A stretch of DNA of 64,000 nucleotides, from the NCBI RefSeq assembly GCF_037023145.1, contig NZ_CP146092.1, positions 496,001-560,000 on the forward strand. Direction: 5' to 3'. A model generated the notes under the pieces. That model searched no databases, was not told where the DNA came from, and worked only from the letters and a program-made list of their open reading frames with translations. A program made the position numbers and the translations under genes. Positions 15,318-26,754 of the stretch are shown here, piece by piece. The stretch comes from Ralstonia sp. RRA (GTDB lineage: Bacteria; Pseudomonadota; Gammaproteobacteria; Burkholderiales; Burkholderiaceae). Each line of letters opens with the position of its first letter. Within the stretch, counting starts at the first letter, position 1.

Positions 15318-16670
15318 ATGACGCAGCCCCAGGCTGGCGCGGTCACGGGCGCGCATGTGCCCACGCACACGCCCACCCAAGCCCCCACCAAAGACACCCC
15401 CGCAGATGTGCGTCGCCGTCTGCGTTCGATTTTCTCCGGCTCGGTCGGCAATCTGGTCGAGTGGTACGACTGGTATGTGTACTCCGCGTTTGCGCTGTAC
15501 TTTGCCAAGTCGTTCTTCCCCAAGGGTGACCAGACAGCGCAGTTGCTGAATACCGCCGCGGTGTTCGCCGTCGGCTTCCTCGCCCGCCCGGTGGGCGGCT
15601 GGCTGATGGGCATCTATGCCGATCGCTATGGCCGCAAGCGCGCGCTGTTCTTCTCGGTGGTGCTGATGTGCATGGGCTCGCTCATCATTGCGCTCACGCC
15701 GAGCTACGCGACCATCGGCGTTGCCGCACCGGTGCTGCTCGTGCTGGCGCGCTTGCTGCAGGGCCTGTCGGTGGGCGGGGAGTACGGTACGTCCGCCACC
15801 TACCTGAGCGAAGTCGCCAACAAGGAAAACCGCGGTTTCTTCTCCAGCTTCCAATACGTCACGCTCATCGCCGGGCAACTGGTGGCGCTGGCGTTGCTGA
15901 TCGTGCTGCAGCAGTTCGTGCTGACGCATGAGCAGCTGGAGGCGTGGGGCTGGCGCATTCCGTTCTTCATCGGTGCGCTGTGTGCGCTGATTGCGATGCG
16001 CATGCGCTCGCACATGGAAGAGACGCAGTCGTTCACCGCTGCGAAGGACAACAAGAAGCGCGGCACGCTGGCCGAACTCGCCAAGCATCCGCGTGCGGTG
16101 GCTACCGTCGTGGGCCTGACGCTGGGCGGTACGGTCGCGTTCTACACGTACTCGATCTACATGCAGAAGTTCCTGGCCAACACGGTCGGCCTGTCGAAGG
16201 ATCAGGCCACGCTGGTGTCCGGTGCCACGCTGCTGCTGTTTGCGATTCTGCAGCCGATCGTGGGCGGATTGTCTGACCGCATTGGCCGTCGTCCGATCCT
16301 CATCGCGTTCGGCGTGCTGGGTACGCTGTTCACGGTGCCCATCATGACCGGCATCAGCCAGACGACCAGCGTGTGGACGGCCTTCTTCCTGATCATGGCC
16401 GCGCTGGTGATTGTCTCGGGTTACACGTCGATCAACGCGGTGGTGAAGGCCGAGCTGTTCCCGGCGGAAGTGCGCGCGCTGGGCGTGGGCCTGCCGTATG
16501 CACTCACGGTGTCGATCTTTGGCGGCACGGCCGAGTACATCGCGCTGTGGCTCAAGCAGGCCGGTCACGAGTCGCTGTTCTACTGGTATGTGACGGGCAC
16601 GATCTTCATTTCGCTGATGGTGTACGTGTTCATGCGCGATACTCGCAAGCACTCGCGAATCGAACATTGA
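15318..16670 (+). CDS. MFS transporter, metabolite:H+ symporter family (KgtP-like dicarboxylate/alpha-ketoglutarate permease)
   Basis: 450 residues with 12 predicted membrane segments after a hydrophilic start. MHS-family signatures are present: SGSVGNLVEWYDWYVYSAFALYFAKSFFP, the loop GIYADRYGRKRAL, LQGLSVGGEYGTSATYLSE and GGLSDRIGRRPIL. KgtP and related permeases import alpha-ketoglutarate or other dicarboxylates with protons. The immediately following DctB/DctD pair strongly suggests a dicarboxylate substrate and sigma-54-dependent control. Shine-Dalgarno AAGGAG upstream of ATG 15318. The exact substrate is inferred from context. Confidence 0.88.
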   Translation: MTQPQAGAVTGAHVPTHTPTQAPTKDTPADVRRRLRSIFSGSVGNLVEWYDWYVYSAFALYFAKSFFPKGDQTAQLLNTAAVFAVGFLARPVGGWLMGIYADRYGRKRALFFSVVLMCMGSLIIALTPSYATIGVAAPVLLVLARLLQGLSVGGEYGTSATYLSEVANKENRGFFSSFQYVTLIAGQLVALALLIVLQQFVLTHEQLEAWGWRIPFFIGALCALIAMRMRSHMEETQSFTAAKDNKKRGTLAELAKHPRAVATVVGLTLGGTVAFYTYSIYMQKFLANTVGLSKDQATLVSGATLLLFAILQPIVGGLSDRIGRRPILIAFGVLGTLFTVPIMTGISQTTSVWTAFFLIMAALVIVSGYTSINAVVKAELFPAEVRALGVGLPYALTVSIFGGTAEYIALWLKQAGHESLFYWYVTGTIFISLMVYVFMRDTRKHSRIEH

Positions 16671-16677
16671 TGCATTC

Positions 16678-18580
16678 ATGACCCCACCCGACGGCCACGC
16701 CGACCTTGCCCACCCCGCACGCGGGCGCGGCTGGCGGCTGGCCGTTGCACTGGCTATGGCCGCGTGCTGCGCGGCGGCGGGGTGGGCCGCCTACGCCATC
16801 GCCCTGCAACGCTACGTTGCCACGCGCGCTGAAGAAGCCGGTCAGCGCACCACCTTTTACGCGCAGAACCTGCGCAGCACGCTGGCGCGTTATGAATCGC
16901 TGCCGCGCCTGGCTGCGCTGGAACATGTGCTGCACGTTGCGCTGCTGCAAGGCGCGCAGGCGGGAGACGCCACCATGCGTCGTGCCGCCAATGCCTATCT
17001 GAAAGAAGTCCAGGCGGCCACCGATCTGGCCGCCGCTCACCTGATCAATACGACGGGCCTCACGATTGCGGCCAGCAATTGGGATCTGCCGACGTCCTTC
17101 GTCGGCCAGAACTACGCGTTTCGCCCGTACTTTGCCGAGGCCATGCGCGAGGGCCTGGGCCGCTTCTACGGTGTAGGCAACACCACCGGCGAGACCGGCT
17201 ATTTTGTGGCTGCCCCCGTACGCGAAGACGCCAAGCCGATCGGCGTGGTGGTCGTGAAGGTCAACCTGGATGCCTTCGAGGCATCGCTTTCTCGCAGCGG
17301 CGATACGGTGCTGCTGGTGGATCGCCACGGCGTGATCTTTCTGTCGTCCGTGCCTGAGTGGAAGTACCGCACACTTGGCGCGCTAAGTCCCGAACAGCAA
17401 ACCGCCCTCGACGCGACGCGCCAATACGCGCCGCATACCCTCACGCCACTCGATACGCAAGACGGGGGCGTACCCTTTTCTGCGGACCAGCCACCCCAGG
17501 CTGTACGCGTTGCACTGCCCGGAAAATCGGTGTCGACACTGCGCGTGCAGTACCGGCCCGTGGGTCTGCTTGGCTGGCAGGTCGCTGTGCTGATTGACCC
17601 GCGCGATGAGCAGCGTACCGCCCTGGTGGCCGGTGCCAGTGCTGCGTTTGCGATGGGATTGGTCTTCTCCGTGTTCGTCGCGCTGCGCCTGCGCACCCGC
17701 CGACGCGAAGAGCAACGCCGCGCACGCGCTGCCCTGCGCGAAGTCCAACGCGACCTGGAAGCGCGCATTGCCCAGCGCACGGCTGAGCTGACCTCCGCCA
17801 ACACCGCGCTCGCCGGCAAGGTCGAGGCGCTCGACGCCGCGCAACGCATCCTGCGCGAGACGCGCGATGCCGCCGTGCAGGCGGGCAAGCTCGCGGTGCT
17901 GGGCCAGATGGCCGCCGGCATCACGCACGAACTCAATCAACCGCTCACCGCGCTGACCACGCTGTCCGATAACGCCAACCAGCTCGCCGAGCGTGGCCGC
18001 ATCGACGAGGTACGCGGCAACCTCACGCACATCAGCCAGCTTGCCGAGCGCATGGGCCGCATCGTTTCGCACATCAAGGCGTTCTCGCGCAAGGGTGATG
18101 CGGCGCGTGCGGCGGTGTCGGTGGACGAGGCCATCCGCCAGGCGCTGATGCTGGTGGAAACGCGCCGCCGCCAGGTGGGTGTGACGGTGACGGCGCCACT
18201 CGTGCCGGCCGACCTCGCTGTCTGGGCCAACGCCGTGCGCCTGGAGCAGGTGCTCGTCAACCTCATCCGCAACGCCATTGATGCGATGGCCGAGACCGCA
18301 CAACCGGAATCCGCCGCCGTGCATGTGCGCGTTGAGCCCATCGAGAATTGGGTACGCATCACCGTGCGCGACGTCGGCCCGGGCATCCCCTCCGACGTAC
18401 TGCCGCGCCTGTTCGAGCCCTTTTTCACCACCAAGGACGACGGCCTGGGCCTTGGGCTCGGGTTGGCAATCTCACTGGCCATCATCGAAGATTTCGGCGG
18501 GCGGCTCGTGGGCCAGAATGCCGACGACGGCGCTGGCGGCGCAGAATTCGTCATCGAGCTGGAACGTGTCGTAAAACCGC

Positions 18581-18588
<8 letters not shown>
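16678..18588 (+). CDS. dctB: C4-dicarboxylate-type sensor histidine kinase DctB
   Basis: 636 residues: a membrane segment at about 19-43, a periplasmic Cache sensor domain (NTTGLTIAASNWDLPTSFVGQNYAFRPYF, GYFVAAPVREDAKPIGVVVVKV), a second membrane segment near 310-335, a coiled coil, the H-box MAAGITHELNQPLTAL, the N-box NLIRNAIDAM and G-boxes VGPGIP and GLGLGLGLAISLAIIEDFGG. The Cache motifs and HELNQPLTAL box are those of DctB. Senses dicarboxylates in the periplasm and phosphorylates DctD. Starts 8 bp after the permease and overlaps dctD by 8 bp. An iteron copy at 17468-17484 codes for GVPFSA in the periplasmic domain. Confidence 0.92.
17468..17484 (-). repeat. iteron copy inside dctB
   Basis: GCGTACCCTTTTCTGCG, 16 of 17 matching the common form, within the periplasmic domain codons. 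Confidence 0.75.
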
Positions 18589-19954
<1,366 letters not shown>

Positions 19955-19963
19955 CGCTGTGAC

Positions 19964-20764
19964 CTAACGCAGCGACGACTCGCCAACCTTCCTGCCGCCC
20001 TGCGGCGGCCAGCACGTTGCAGCCAGCAGCACGGCCACAACGGCGTAGACAGCCTCCGTCACCGCCAGCGGCAGCACGTGCACTTGGTACAGCGCGGCGG
20101 GCAGGTCGGCCAGCGCGTGCAGCAGGATCGCCAGCACCACAATCGCAAAACGCCGCTGCCGCACCGCGTACCACACCACCAGCGTCAGGGTGAACTGGAT
20201 CAGCATCGCCGCGATGCGTTCCACCGCAGCACCCGCAGCCAGCCACGGCGAGAGCTGTGTCAGCATGGCGTGCATCGTGCCGATCATGGATTCAGCGCCA
20301 CTGGCCGCCAGGCGCGTGTCCAGATCCCCCCGGTTGGCGGCGATGCCGAACATGACCATCTGCGCTTGAGATGCCGTGCCGACCAGCCACGCTTCGATGC
20401 CAGCGTGTCCGAGCGCGTAGGCGACGGGAGTGGCTGCATCACCGGGCTTGCGCGTGAGAAAGCGCAGACCCAGCCAGCGGCCGACCTCTTCGAACAGCCC
20501 CGCCATCAGCGCGCCGTAGATGACGAACAGCGCGGGTGTGCGCAGCCATTGCGCCGTCACGGGATTGAGCTGCAGCAGATAGACATGCAGCAGGCGCTCC
20601 AGCACCAGCGCAAATACGGCAAACACCGCTGCACCCACGAAGATGTCGCGCCACGCCAGGTCAAAGCGCCGGCGCAGCCAGAGCCACGCGCCAATCGGCA
20701 CACAGGCGATCAGCAGGGCAGCAACGGCATGGGCGGCAAGGGTGGTCAGTGGAACGGTTGGCAT
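19964..20764 (-). CDS. YhfC-family intramembrane metalloprotease-like protein
   Basis: 266 residues with about seven membrane segments. The YhfC-type signature is visible: LFEEVGRWLGLRFL (Glu-Glu pair plus Arg) followed by ALGHAGIEAWLVG, with a later helix containing LLHALADLPAALYQ; these correspond to the conserved Glu and His residues of CPBP-like membrane proteases. Convergent with dctD (9 bp between the stops). Substrate unknown and no proteolytic role is demonstrated for this family in general. Confidence 0.75.
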   Translation of the reverse strand: MPTVPLTTLAAHAVAALLIACVPIGAWLWLRRRFDLAWRDIFVGAAVFAVFALVLERLLHVYLLQLNPVTAQWLRTPALFVIYGALMAGLFEEVGRWLGLRFLTRKPGDAATPVAYALGHAGIEAWLVGTASQAQMVMFGIAANRGDLDTRLAASGAESMIGTMHAMLTQLSPWLAAGAAVERIAAMLIQFTLTLVVWYAVRQRRFAIVVLAILLHALADLPAALYQVHVLPLAVTEAVYAVVAVLLAATCWPPQGGRKVGESSLR

Positions 20765-20910
20765 GGCGGATGACGCAGATCAGGTTGCCGGCATGCTACC
20801 TGAGGGGCGTGGCGGCGCCGGTGGGCGGCTTTGCGTGTCCCTGGCAGGGCGATTGTTACAATGTATGCAGGCGGCAGCAGGTGCCGCGCTTCCTGGCAGG
20901 GCAGACGGTC

Positions 20911-21333
20911 GTGAAACGCATGATGTGGCGGTGGATCTGGGTGTGTGGCGTGGGTATCGGTGCCATCGGCATGGCGGCGCCTGCTCGGGCGGCGCGCTGG
21001 CACGAATACCTGGCGACGACGTCAGTGGCGGCCTCGATCGATCGCACTTCGCTGCGCTCGAACCACATTGGCCACAAGACCTTTCTGGCCCGCACCGTGC
21101 TCAAGCGCGGTGAACGCCGTGCGCACGGCTCGCGCTATCGGCCGGGTACGGTGATCCTCTCGCGCCAGGAGATCGACTGCCGTCGCCAGCGCATCCGCCT
21201 GGTCGACTACGTGGTGCGTGACCCTGGCGGTGCCACGCTCGACACCGGCAACGCTGCCGGCGCGCACTGGATGCGCATCCGGCCGGGCACGCTGGCGGCG
21301 CGCTCAGCCGCCTACGTCTGCGCGCGTCGCTAG
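20911..21333 (+). CDS. small secreted protein, surface-adhesin E-like
   Basis: About 140 residues from GTG 20911 (MKRMMWRWIWVCGVGIGAIGMAAPARA), which gives a standard signal peptide cleaved after APARA; ATG 20920 is also possible. The longer frame to 20749 would overlap the divergent YhfC gene and is rejected. The mature part (WHEYLATTSVAASIDRTSLRSN...QEIDCRRQRIRLVDYVVRD...AAYVCARR) has the pattern of small adhesin-E type periplasmic or surface proteins, with two cysteines likely to pair. Family call is moderate; function unknown. Confidence 0.6.
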   Translation: MKRMMWRWIWVCGVGIGAIGMAAPARAARWHEYLATTSVAASIDRTSLRSNHIGHKTFLARTVLKRGERRAHGSRYRPGTVILSRQEIDCRRQRIRLVDYVVRDPGGATLDTGNAAGAHWMRIRPGTLAARSAAYVCARR

Positions 21334-21443
21334 ACCGTTGCGTGCGTGCGCCGCTGGCCTGCTGGCAACTCGACAGCAGCCTGCGGGCATAGCACTATGG
21401 TGAGCGCTCCCTATCACTGTTGGCCGGCTACTGCTCCTGTCCG

Positions 21444-24125
21444 ATGAAACTCACCTTGAAGTCGCAGGCGGCGATCATGGCGACCGTCATCAGCGTGACG
21501 GCGGTGAGCCTGTTCGGCTGGTCGCAGCGCGAGCCGATCCGCCGCGAGGTGATGGCACAGATCAAGGCGCAGCAGACCGCGCTGGTGCGGGAATCTGCCG
21601 AAGACCTCAAACAGCGGCTCGACACCTACCTGGGCGTGCTGGAGCGCACCGCACAGCAGATGCACACGGTGCAGTTTGAAACGCCGGAGCAGCGTACCCG
21701 TTTCTTCGAGTCCATCCTGCCCACCAGCGGCCTGTTCGACGGCGTGTTCCTGGCATCGGCTGACGGCAAGGTCACCGCAACTTCGCCATACCGCGAAGGC
21801 GTGATCGGCATCGACATTACCGATCGGGATTACTTCAAGCAGGTCATGGTGGTCGACCAGCCGACCATTTCCGCACCGTTGCGCAACCGTGTGGGCGGTG
21901 AGCCCATCGTCATCCTGGCCGCACCCGTGCACGATCAGGATGGCCGCCTCGTCGGGCTGATCGGCGCGTCGCTGTACCTGCTCAAGCCGAATTTTCTGGG
22001 CGACCTGCGCGACATGCGCGTCGGCCAGACTGGCCACGTCTACCTGATCGCGCGCGGGGAGCACCCCGTCTACATCGTGCACCCCGATGCCGACAAGACG
22101 CTCGCACCGCTTGATGCCGATCCGTCCATTGCGGCGGCGTTCCGCAGCGATCCGGCTGCGCTGCCCGATCCCGGCGGCGACGTCGTCACCACGCAGGACA
22201 TCATCGCCGCCGGTTGGACGCTGGGCGCCGTATTGCCCGGTGCCGAGGCCAACCGTCAGCTCTTCCTCATGCGCCAGCGCTTTCGCTGGTCACTCGTGTT
22301 GCTGGCAGCGTTGATTGGCGTGTCGGTGTGGGCGGCGATGCTGTGGCTGCTGCGCCCGCTGGGCCGCCTGCATGCCGCCATGACGCAGCTCTCGCGCACC
22401 GACCTGCGTGACGCGCAGCCGCTGGAGTTGTCCAGTGCCTCGGTGGAAATCGAAGCGGTTTCCACCGCGTTTCACAAGCTGATGGGCGAGGTGACCCGCC
22501 AGCGTGCCGAGCTGGAGGCCGTGAACGACGCCTCGCCGATGGGCCTGTTCCGTACCGATGCCGTTGGCCGCACGGTCTACGCCAATGAGGCGTATCGCCA
22601 ACTGCTCGGCGCCACGCATGAAGAGGCGCTGGCCGACGTGTGGCTGGCTCGCCTGCATCCGCACGACCGGGACGCCAGGGAGGCCGGCTGGCACGACGCC
22701 GTCGCGCACGGTACCGGCTACCGCACCGAGCTGCGCGTGATCGTGCCGGGCGTTGGCGAGCGTCTGCTTGTGGTCAACACCGCACCCGTGCGTGTGGACG
22801 GCGAGGTGGTTGGCCATGTCGGTGCGATGGAAGACATCACCGAGCGCGCGCGCGCCGAGCAGGCCTCGCGCGTGCTGACCAAGATTCTCGATTCCACCAC
22901 CGACTTCGTCGCGCAGACCGACTTGCTCGGTAACGTCACCTACATCAACCCGGCTGGCCGGCGCTTTGCCGGTATCCCGTTGGATGCCGACGTGCGCACC
23001 CTGACCGTTGGCGATTTCTATCCACCGGAGACGATGGATTGGCTGCGTGAGGTGGCTGTACCGGCCGCAGCGCGCGACGGCGTGTGGATTGGTGAGACCA
23101 CGGTGCGCGGCGTCACCGGTGAGGTCGTGCCCATCAACCATATGATCATCGCGCACCGCAATCCGGGCGGCAGGATGGAACACTTCTCGTCCATCATGCG
23201 CGACATCACGCAGGACAAGGCCGCCAAGGAAGAACTGCAGCGCAGCCGCGAAACACTCCAGACGGTGACGGATGCGCTGCCCGCGCTGGTGTCCTTTGTC
23301 GACACGGATGAGCGTTTCCGCTTCCTGAATGCCGCCTACGAGAAGGCCTACGGACGGCCTGCCGCCACCATGCTGGGGCAGACCGTGCGCGAGGTGGTGG
23401 GCGAGGATGGCTACCGCATCCTGCGTGACGCCCTGCGGCGCGCGCTGGCCGGCGAGACCATCGTCTTTGAACGCGAATACCGCGGCCGCGACCTGTATCG
23501 CTGCGAAGAAGTCAGCTACCTGCCGCAATTTGACGCGCAGGGGCATGTGGCTGGTGTGCACGCCGTTACGCTCGACATCACCGAGCGCAAGAAGCAGGAG
23601 CTGCGCTTGCGCGCGCTGACCACCACCGATCACCTGACTGGCTTGCTCAATCGCGCCGGCTTTGACGAGCGCTTGCTCGCCGCGCTGGATCAGGCGCGTG
23701 TGGCTAACACCGTGGGCGCGCTGCTGCTGCTGGATCTGGACGGCTTCAAGGCGGTCAACGACACGCACGGCCATTCCGTGGGCGATGCATTGCTGCGTGC
23801 CTTCGCGCAGCGCCTGGCGCGTGCCGTGCGGCCATACGACGGCGTGGCGCGCTTTGGCGGCGATGAGTTTGCCGTGGTGCTGGAGCAGCTCCCGCAGCCG
23901 GAAGATGCCAAGACCGTCGCGCGCAATGTCCTCGCTGCGTGCAACAAGCCGTTTCGCCTGGGCGACATCTCCGTGCAGATTGGCAGCAGCATCGGCCTGG
24001 CGAGTTTCGACGGCCGGACGCTGGCGCAGAGCGTGGTCTTCGAGGCCGCCGATGAGGCGTTGTACGAAGCCAAGTCGCGCGGCAAAGGCCTGTTTGTGAG
24101 CGCGGACGAGCTTTCGGCTGGCTGA
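21444..24125 (+). CDS. diguanylate cyclase with Cache, HAMP-like, PAS x3 and GGDEF domains
   Basis: About 893 residues from ATG 21444 (MKLTLKSQAAIMATVISV); a TTG at 21420 is in frame. Order: membrane segment, periplasmic double-Cache domain to about residue 280, second membrane segment (SLVLLAALIGVSVWAAMLWLL), HAMP-like linker, three PAS modules, and a C-terminal GGDEF domain with intact active site RFGGDEFAVV. An inhibitory site RPYD lies exactly five residues before GGDEF, so product inhibition by c-di-GMP is expected. No EAL domain. Makes c-di-GMP at the inner membrane in response to an unknown external signal. A one-mismatch iteron lies at 21692-21708. Confidence 0.93.
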   Translation: MKLTLKSQAAIMATVISVTAVSLFGWSQREPIRREVMAQIKAQQTALVRESAEDLKQRLDTYLGVLERTAQQMHTVQFETPEQRTRFFESILPTSGLFDGVFLASADGKVTATSPYREGVIGIDITDRDYFKQVMVVDQPTISAPLRNRVGGEPIVILAAPVHDQDGRLVGLIGASLYLLKPNFLGDLRDMRVGQTGHVYLIARGEHPVYIVHPDADKTLAPLDADPSIAAAFRSDPAALPDPGGDVVTTQDIIAAGWTLGAVLPGAEANRQLFLMRQRFRWSLVLLAALIGVSVWAAMLWLLRPLGRLHAAMTQLSRTDLRDAQPLELSSASVEIEAVSTAFHKLMGEVTRQRAELEAVNDASPMGLFRTDAVGRTVYANEAYRQLLGATHEEALADVWLARLHPHDRDAREAGWHDAVAHGTGYRTELRVIVPGVGERLLVVNTAPVRVDGEVVGHVGAMEDITERARAEQASRVLTKILDSTTDFVAQTDLLGNVTYINPAGRRFAGIPLDADVRTLTVGDFYPPETMDWLREVAVPAAARDGVWIGETTVRGVTGEVVPINHMIIAHRNPGGRMEHFSSIMRDITQDKAAKEELQRSRETLQTVTDALPALVSFVDTDERFRFLNAAYEKAYGRPAATMLGQTVREVVGEDGYRILRDALRRALAGETIVFEREYRGRDLYRCEEVSYLPQFDAQGHVAGVHAVTLDITERKKQELRLRALTTTDHLTGLLNRAGFDERLLAALDQARVANTVGALLLLDLDGFKAVNDTHGHSVGDALLRAFAQRLARAVRPYDGVARFGGDEFAVVLEQLPQPEDAKTVARNVLAACNKPFRLGDISVQIGSSIGLASFDGRTLAQSVVFEAADEALYEAKSRGKGLFVSADELSAG
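21692..21708 (-). repeat. near-perfect iteron copy inside the diguanylate cyclase gene
   Basis: GCGTACCCGTTTCTTCG, 16 of 17 bases of the common form, in codons for QRTRFFE. Could be coincidence with coding constraint, but 16/17 is unlikely by chance. Confidence 0.55.
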
Positions 24126-24593
24126 TTTTGCGGTGCCGCAGCGTCGTGTGAACATTACGCAGAAATGGGTACGCTCAATGGTGATCTGACGCTGTTGTGC
24201 GACCAATGCTGCATCACAACATCGGCCCCCCAGGCGGGGCGGCGGACAATCCCCTATCGCACGGTCGTGCGCTTTCCGGTAAAGTCCCGCGACTGACTGC
24301 GCGCGCCGGTGACCCCAGCGCGTCGCACAAGAGCGCTGTACCCATGGCGCCTTCGCTTCACACTCCGACGCACTCCCGATGCACGCGTGCCCGATCCGGC
24401 ATCGCTTGCCCGGTAGGTCTTCCGCTGTTTCGCCAATGCCAATCGTTTCCGACGGCATGGCGCGAAACGCGGGCAGGCACGCGGCCGGACGCGATGCAGG
24501 GCGCATGCGGGGGAGCGACGGTGTTGGGCCAGCGCATCTTCGAGACGAATCGCATTCACGCAATCGCGACGGACAAACAAGGAGCAGGTTCGC
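24126..24593. other. intergenic region upstream of livK
   Basis: About 470 bp. Holds one iteron (24158-24174) and must hold the promoter of the liv operon; AAGGAG precedes livK. I see no credible gene in it. Confidence 0.5.
24158..24174 (+). repeat. iteron copy after the diguanylate cyclase gene
   Basis: Exact CGCAGAAATGGGTACGC, 33 bp after the stop codon. Confidence 0.9.
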
Positions 24594-25754
24594 ATGAAAA
24601 AAATGATCAAACAGCTGCTGTTGACGGCAGTGGCTGCGGGGGCGGCAATCGCAACGGGCGCGGCATCGGCAGCGCAAGACATCAAGATCGGCGTGGCTGA
24701 GGCACTGTCGGGCGGCGCAGCCCAATACGGCGTGGCCATCCGCAACGGTTTCCAGCTGGCGGCGGACGAGATCAACGCCGCTGGCGGCATCAATGGCAGC
24801 AAGATCGCGCTGGTGATCGAAGACGAGCAGGGCAAGAAGGAAGAAGCCATCAACGTCTTCAAGAAGCTGATCTTCCAGGACAAGGTGGCGATGGTGTTCG
24901 GCCCCACGTTGTCCAACTCCGCACAAGCGGCTGACCCGATTGCACAGGCGTCCAAGACGGTGGCGTTCGGCACCTCCAACACGGCAGACGGCATCACCAG
25001 CATTGGCGACTACGTTTTCCGCAACTCCGTGACCGAAGCCGACGTGCTGCCGGCCACCATCCAGACCGTGGTGAAGAAGGCCGGTGTGAAGAAGGTGGCC
25101 GTGCTCTACGGCAACGACGATGTCTTCACCAAGAGCGGCTACGACAACTTCAAGAAGGCGCTCGAAGACCTGAAGATTCCGGTGACGACCATCGAAACCT
25201 TCGCCAAGGGCGACGTGGACTTCAAGGCCCAGCTCACCAAGATCAAGGCGACGAATCCGGATGCGATCGTGCTGTCGGCGCTGATTGCAGAAGGTGGTCC
25301 GATCATGGTGCAGGCGCGCCAGCTTGGCCTGAACGTGCCGGTCATCGGCGGCAACGGCATGAACTCGGTCAAGGTGTTCGACCTAGCCAAGGACAAGTCC
25401 GACAACCTGTGGGTGGGCAGCCCGTGGTCGATCGAGAACCACACGGCCGAGAACAGCAAGTTCATTACCGCCTACACGTCCAAGTACAAGGCTGCGCCGG
25501 ACCAGTTCGCAGCGCAGGCGTATGACGCCCTGTACATCGCATCCAAGGCACTGAAGGCGGTCAAGTTCAGCGGCAACCTGGAAGCTGATCGCAAGGCCAT
25601 CCGCGATGCGCTGCCGGCGGTCAAGCACACGGGTGCAACCGGTGCGTTTGCGTTCCGCCAGGTGACGGCGCGTGGCAAGCCGGCCGGTTATGACGCCGTG
25701 CAGACGCCGATCGTGAGCGTGACCAAGAACGGCAAGTACACGATCGAGAAGTAA
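24594..25754 (+). CDS. livK: branched-chain amino-acid ABC transporter, periplasmic binding protein
   Basis: 386 residues. A signal peptide (MKKMIKQLLLTAVAAGAAIATGAASAAQD, cleavage probably after ASA) precedes a type I periplasmic binding protein fold: IKIGVAEALSGGAAQYGVAIRNGFQLAADEINAAGGING. AAGGAG lies upstream of the ATG. It binds leucine, isoleucine, valine or related compounds and delivers them to LivHM. First gene of a complete livKHMGF set; a hairpin with a T run separates it from livH and would favour excess binding protein. Confidence 0.92.
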   Translation: MKKMIKQLLLTAVAAGAAIATGAASAAQDIKIGVAEALSGGAAQYGVAIRNGFQLAADEINAAGGINGSKIALVIEDEQGKKEEAINVFKKLIFQDKVAMVFGPTLSNSAQAADPIAQASKTVAFGTSNTADGITSIGDYVFRNSVTEADVLPATIQTVVKKAGVKKVAVLYGNDDVFTKSGYDNFKKALEDLKIPVTTIETFAKGDVDFKAQLTKIKATNPDAIVLSALIAEGGPIMVQARQLGLNVPVIGGNGMNSVKVFDLAKDKSDNLWVGSPWSIENHTAENSKFITAYTSKYKAAPDQFAAQAYDALYIASKALKAVKFSGNLEADRKAIRDALPAVKHTGATGAFAFRQVTARGKPAGYDAVQTPIVSVTKNGKYTIEK

Positions 25755-25782
25755 TTTCCGGTCAGCTTTGAGACCAAAACGC

Positions 25783-25818
25783 GGGGCGTAGCTAAACCTA
25801 CGCCCCATCGCTTTTTTG
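25783..25818 (+). terminator. attenuating terminator between livK and livH
   Basis: GGGGCGTAG (25783-25791) pairs with CTACGCCCC (25798-25806) and is followed after a few bases by a run of six T. A partial terminator here would lower expression of the downstream membrane and ATPase genes relative to livK. Confidence 0.75.
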
Positions 25819-25859
25819 TGGCTTGGGGCAACCTCGGTCACACCTTCATCTGATTCATC

Positions 25860-26741
25860 ATGCTGGAACAGCAACTCGTCAATGCGCTGTCGCTCGGTTG
25901 CGTGTATGCGTTGTTCGCCCTGGGATTCACGCTGGTTTTCGGCATCCTGGGCGTGATCAACCTGTCGCACGGCGCGGTCTTCATGCTGGGTGCCTATGCG
26001 GCGCTGCAGGTCGTGAACCATTTTGAACTGCCGCTGTGGGTGGCCCTGGCCGTCGGCTTTGTCGTGAGCGGCGTGGCCGGGCTCATCATCGATGTGCTGC
26101 TACTGCGCCCGCTGCGCCGCCGCAACGCGCCTCACCTGATCCCGATGATTGCGACCATTGGTGCGGGCATCGCCATCAACAACGCCATGCAGGGCGTGTT
26201 CGGTGCGGAGAATATGCGCTTCCCGGCCGGGCTCGTGTCGGATGCGTCGCTGGACCTGGGCGGCATCCATCTCACGCCGCTTGAACTCGGCATCATCGTG
26301 CTGTCGTTTGTGCTGATGGCCGGGCTCATGCTGCTGCTCAAGCGCACGCAACTCGGTCGCGCGTTGCGGGCGATTGCGGAATCGCCGAAAGCCGCCGCGC
26401 TGCTCGGCATCAACGTGGAAGGGCTCTTCTTGCTGACCTCGTTTGCCGCGGCTGCGCTGGGCGGGTTGTCTGGCGTGCTGATCGGCCTGTACTCCAACGC
26501 CGTGTTCCCGCTGATGGGCCAGCCGATGCTGCACAAGGGCATCGCGGTCATCATCCTGGGTGGCCTGGGCGACATTCGCGGCGCCATGCTGGGTGGGCTG
26601 TTCCTGGGGTTTGCCGAGGTGCTGTCGGTGGCCTACATCGGCTCGACCATGCGCGATGCGGTGGCGTTCGGTTTGCTGTTCCTGATCCTGCTGGTGCGGC
26701 CGCAAGGGCTGTTCGGCAAGGTGCTGGAACGCAAGGCATAA
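25860..26741 (+). CDS. livH: branched-chain amino-acid ABC transporter permease LivH
   Basis: 293 residues, about eight membrane segments. Family signatures: LSLGCVYALFALGFTLVFGILGVINLSHGAVFMLGAY near the start and RALRAIAESPKAAALLGINV, the cytoplasmic EAA-like loop that contacts the ATPases. Forms the inner-membrane channel with LivM. Followed 13 bp later by livM with a good Shine-Dalgarno (AAGGAGA). Confidence 0.93.
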   Translation: MLEQQLVNALSLGCVYALFALGFTLVFGILGVINLSHGAVFMLGAYAALQVVNHFELPLWVALAVGFVVSGVAGLIIDVLLLRPLRRRNAPHLIPMIATIGAGIAINNAMQGVFGAENMRFPAGLVSDASLDLGGIHLTPLELGIIVLSFVLMAGLMLLLKRTQLGRALRAIAESPKAAALLGINVEGLFLLTSFAAAALGGLSGVLIGLYSNAVFPLMGQPMLHKGIAVIILGGLGDIRGAMLGGLFLGFAEVLSVAYIGSTMRDAVAFGLLFLILLVRPQGLFGKVLERKA

Positions 26742-26754
26742 GGAGACCGACGAC

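Noticed and set aside
18341..18357. Iteron-like word inside dctB (TCGAGAATTGGGTACGC)
   Set aside because: The strictly conserved CGCAGAA end is broken; could be a decayed copy but not counted.
22290..24926. 878-codon open frame on the minus strand
   Set aside because: Shadow of the diguanylate cyclase and the start of livK, with no domain of its own.
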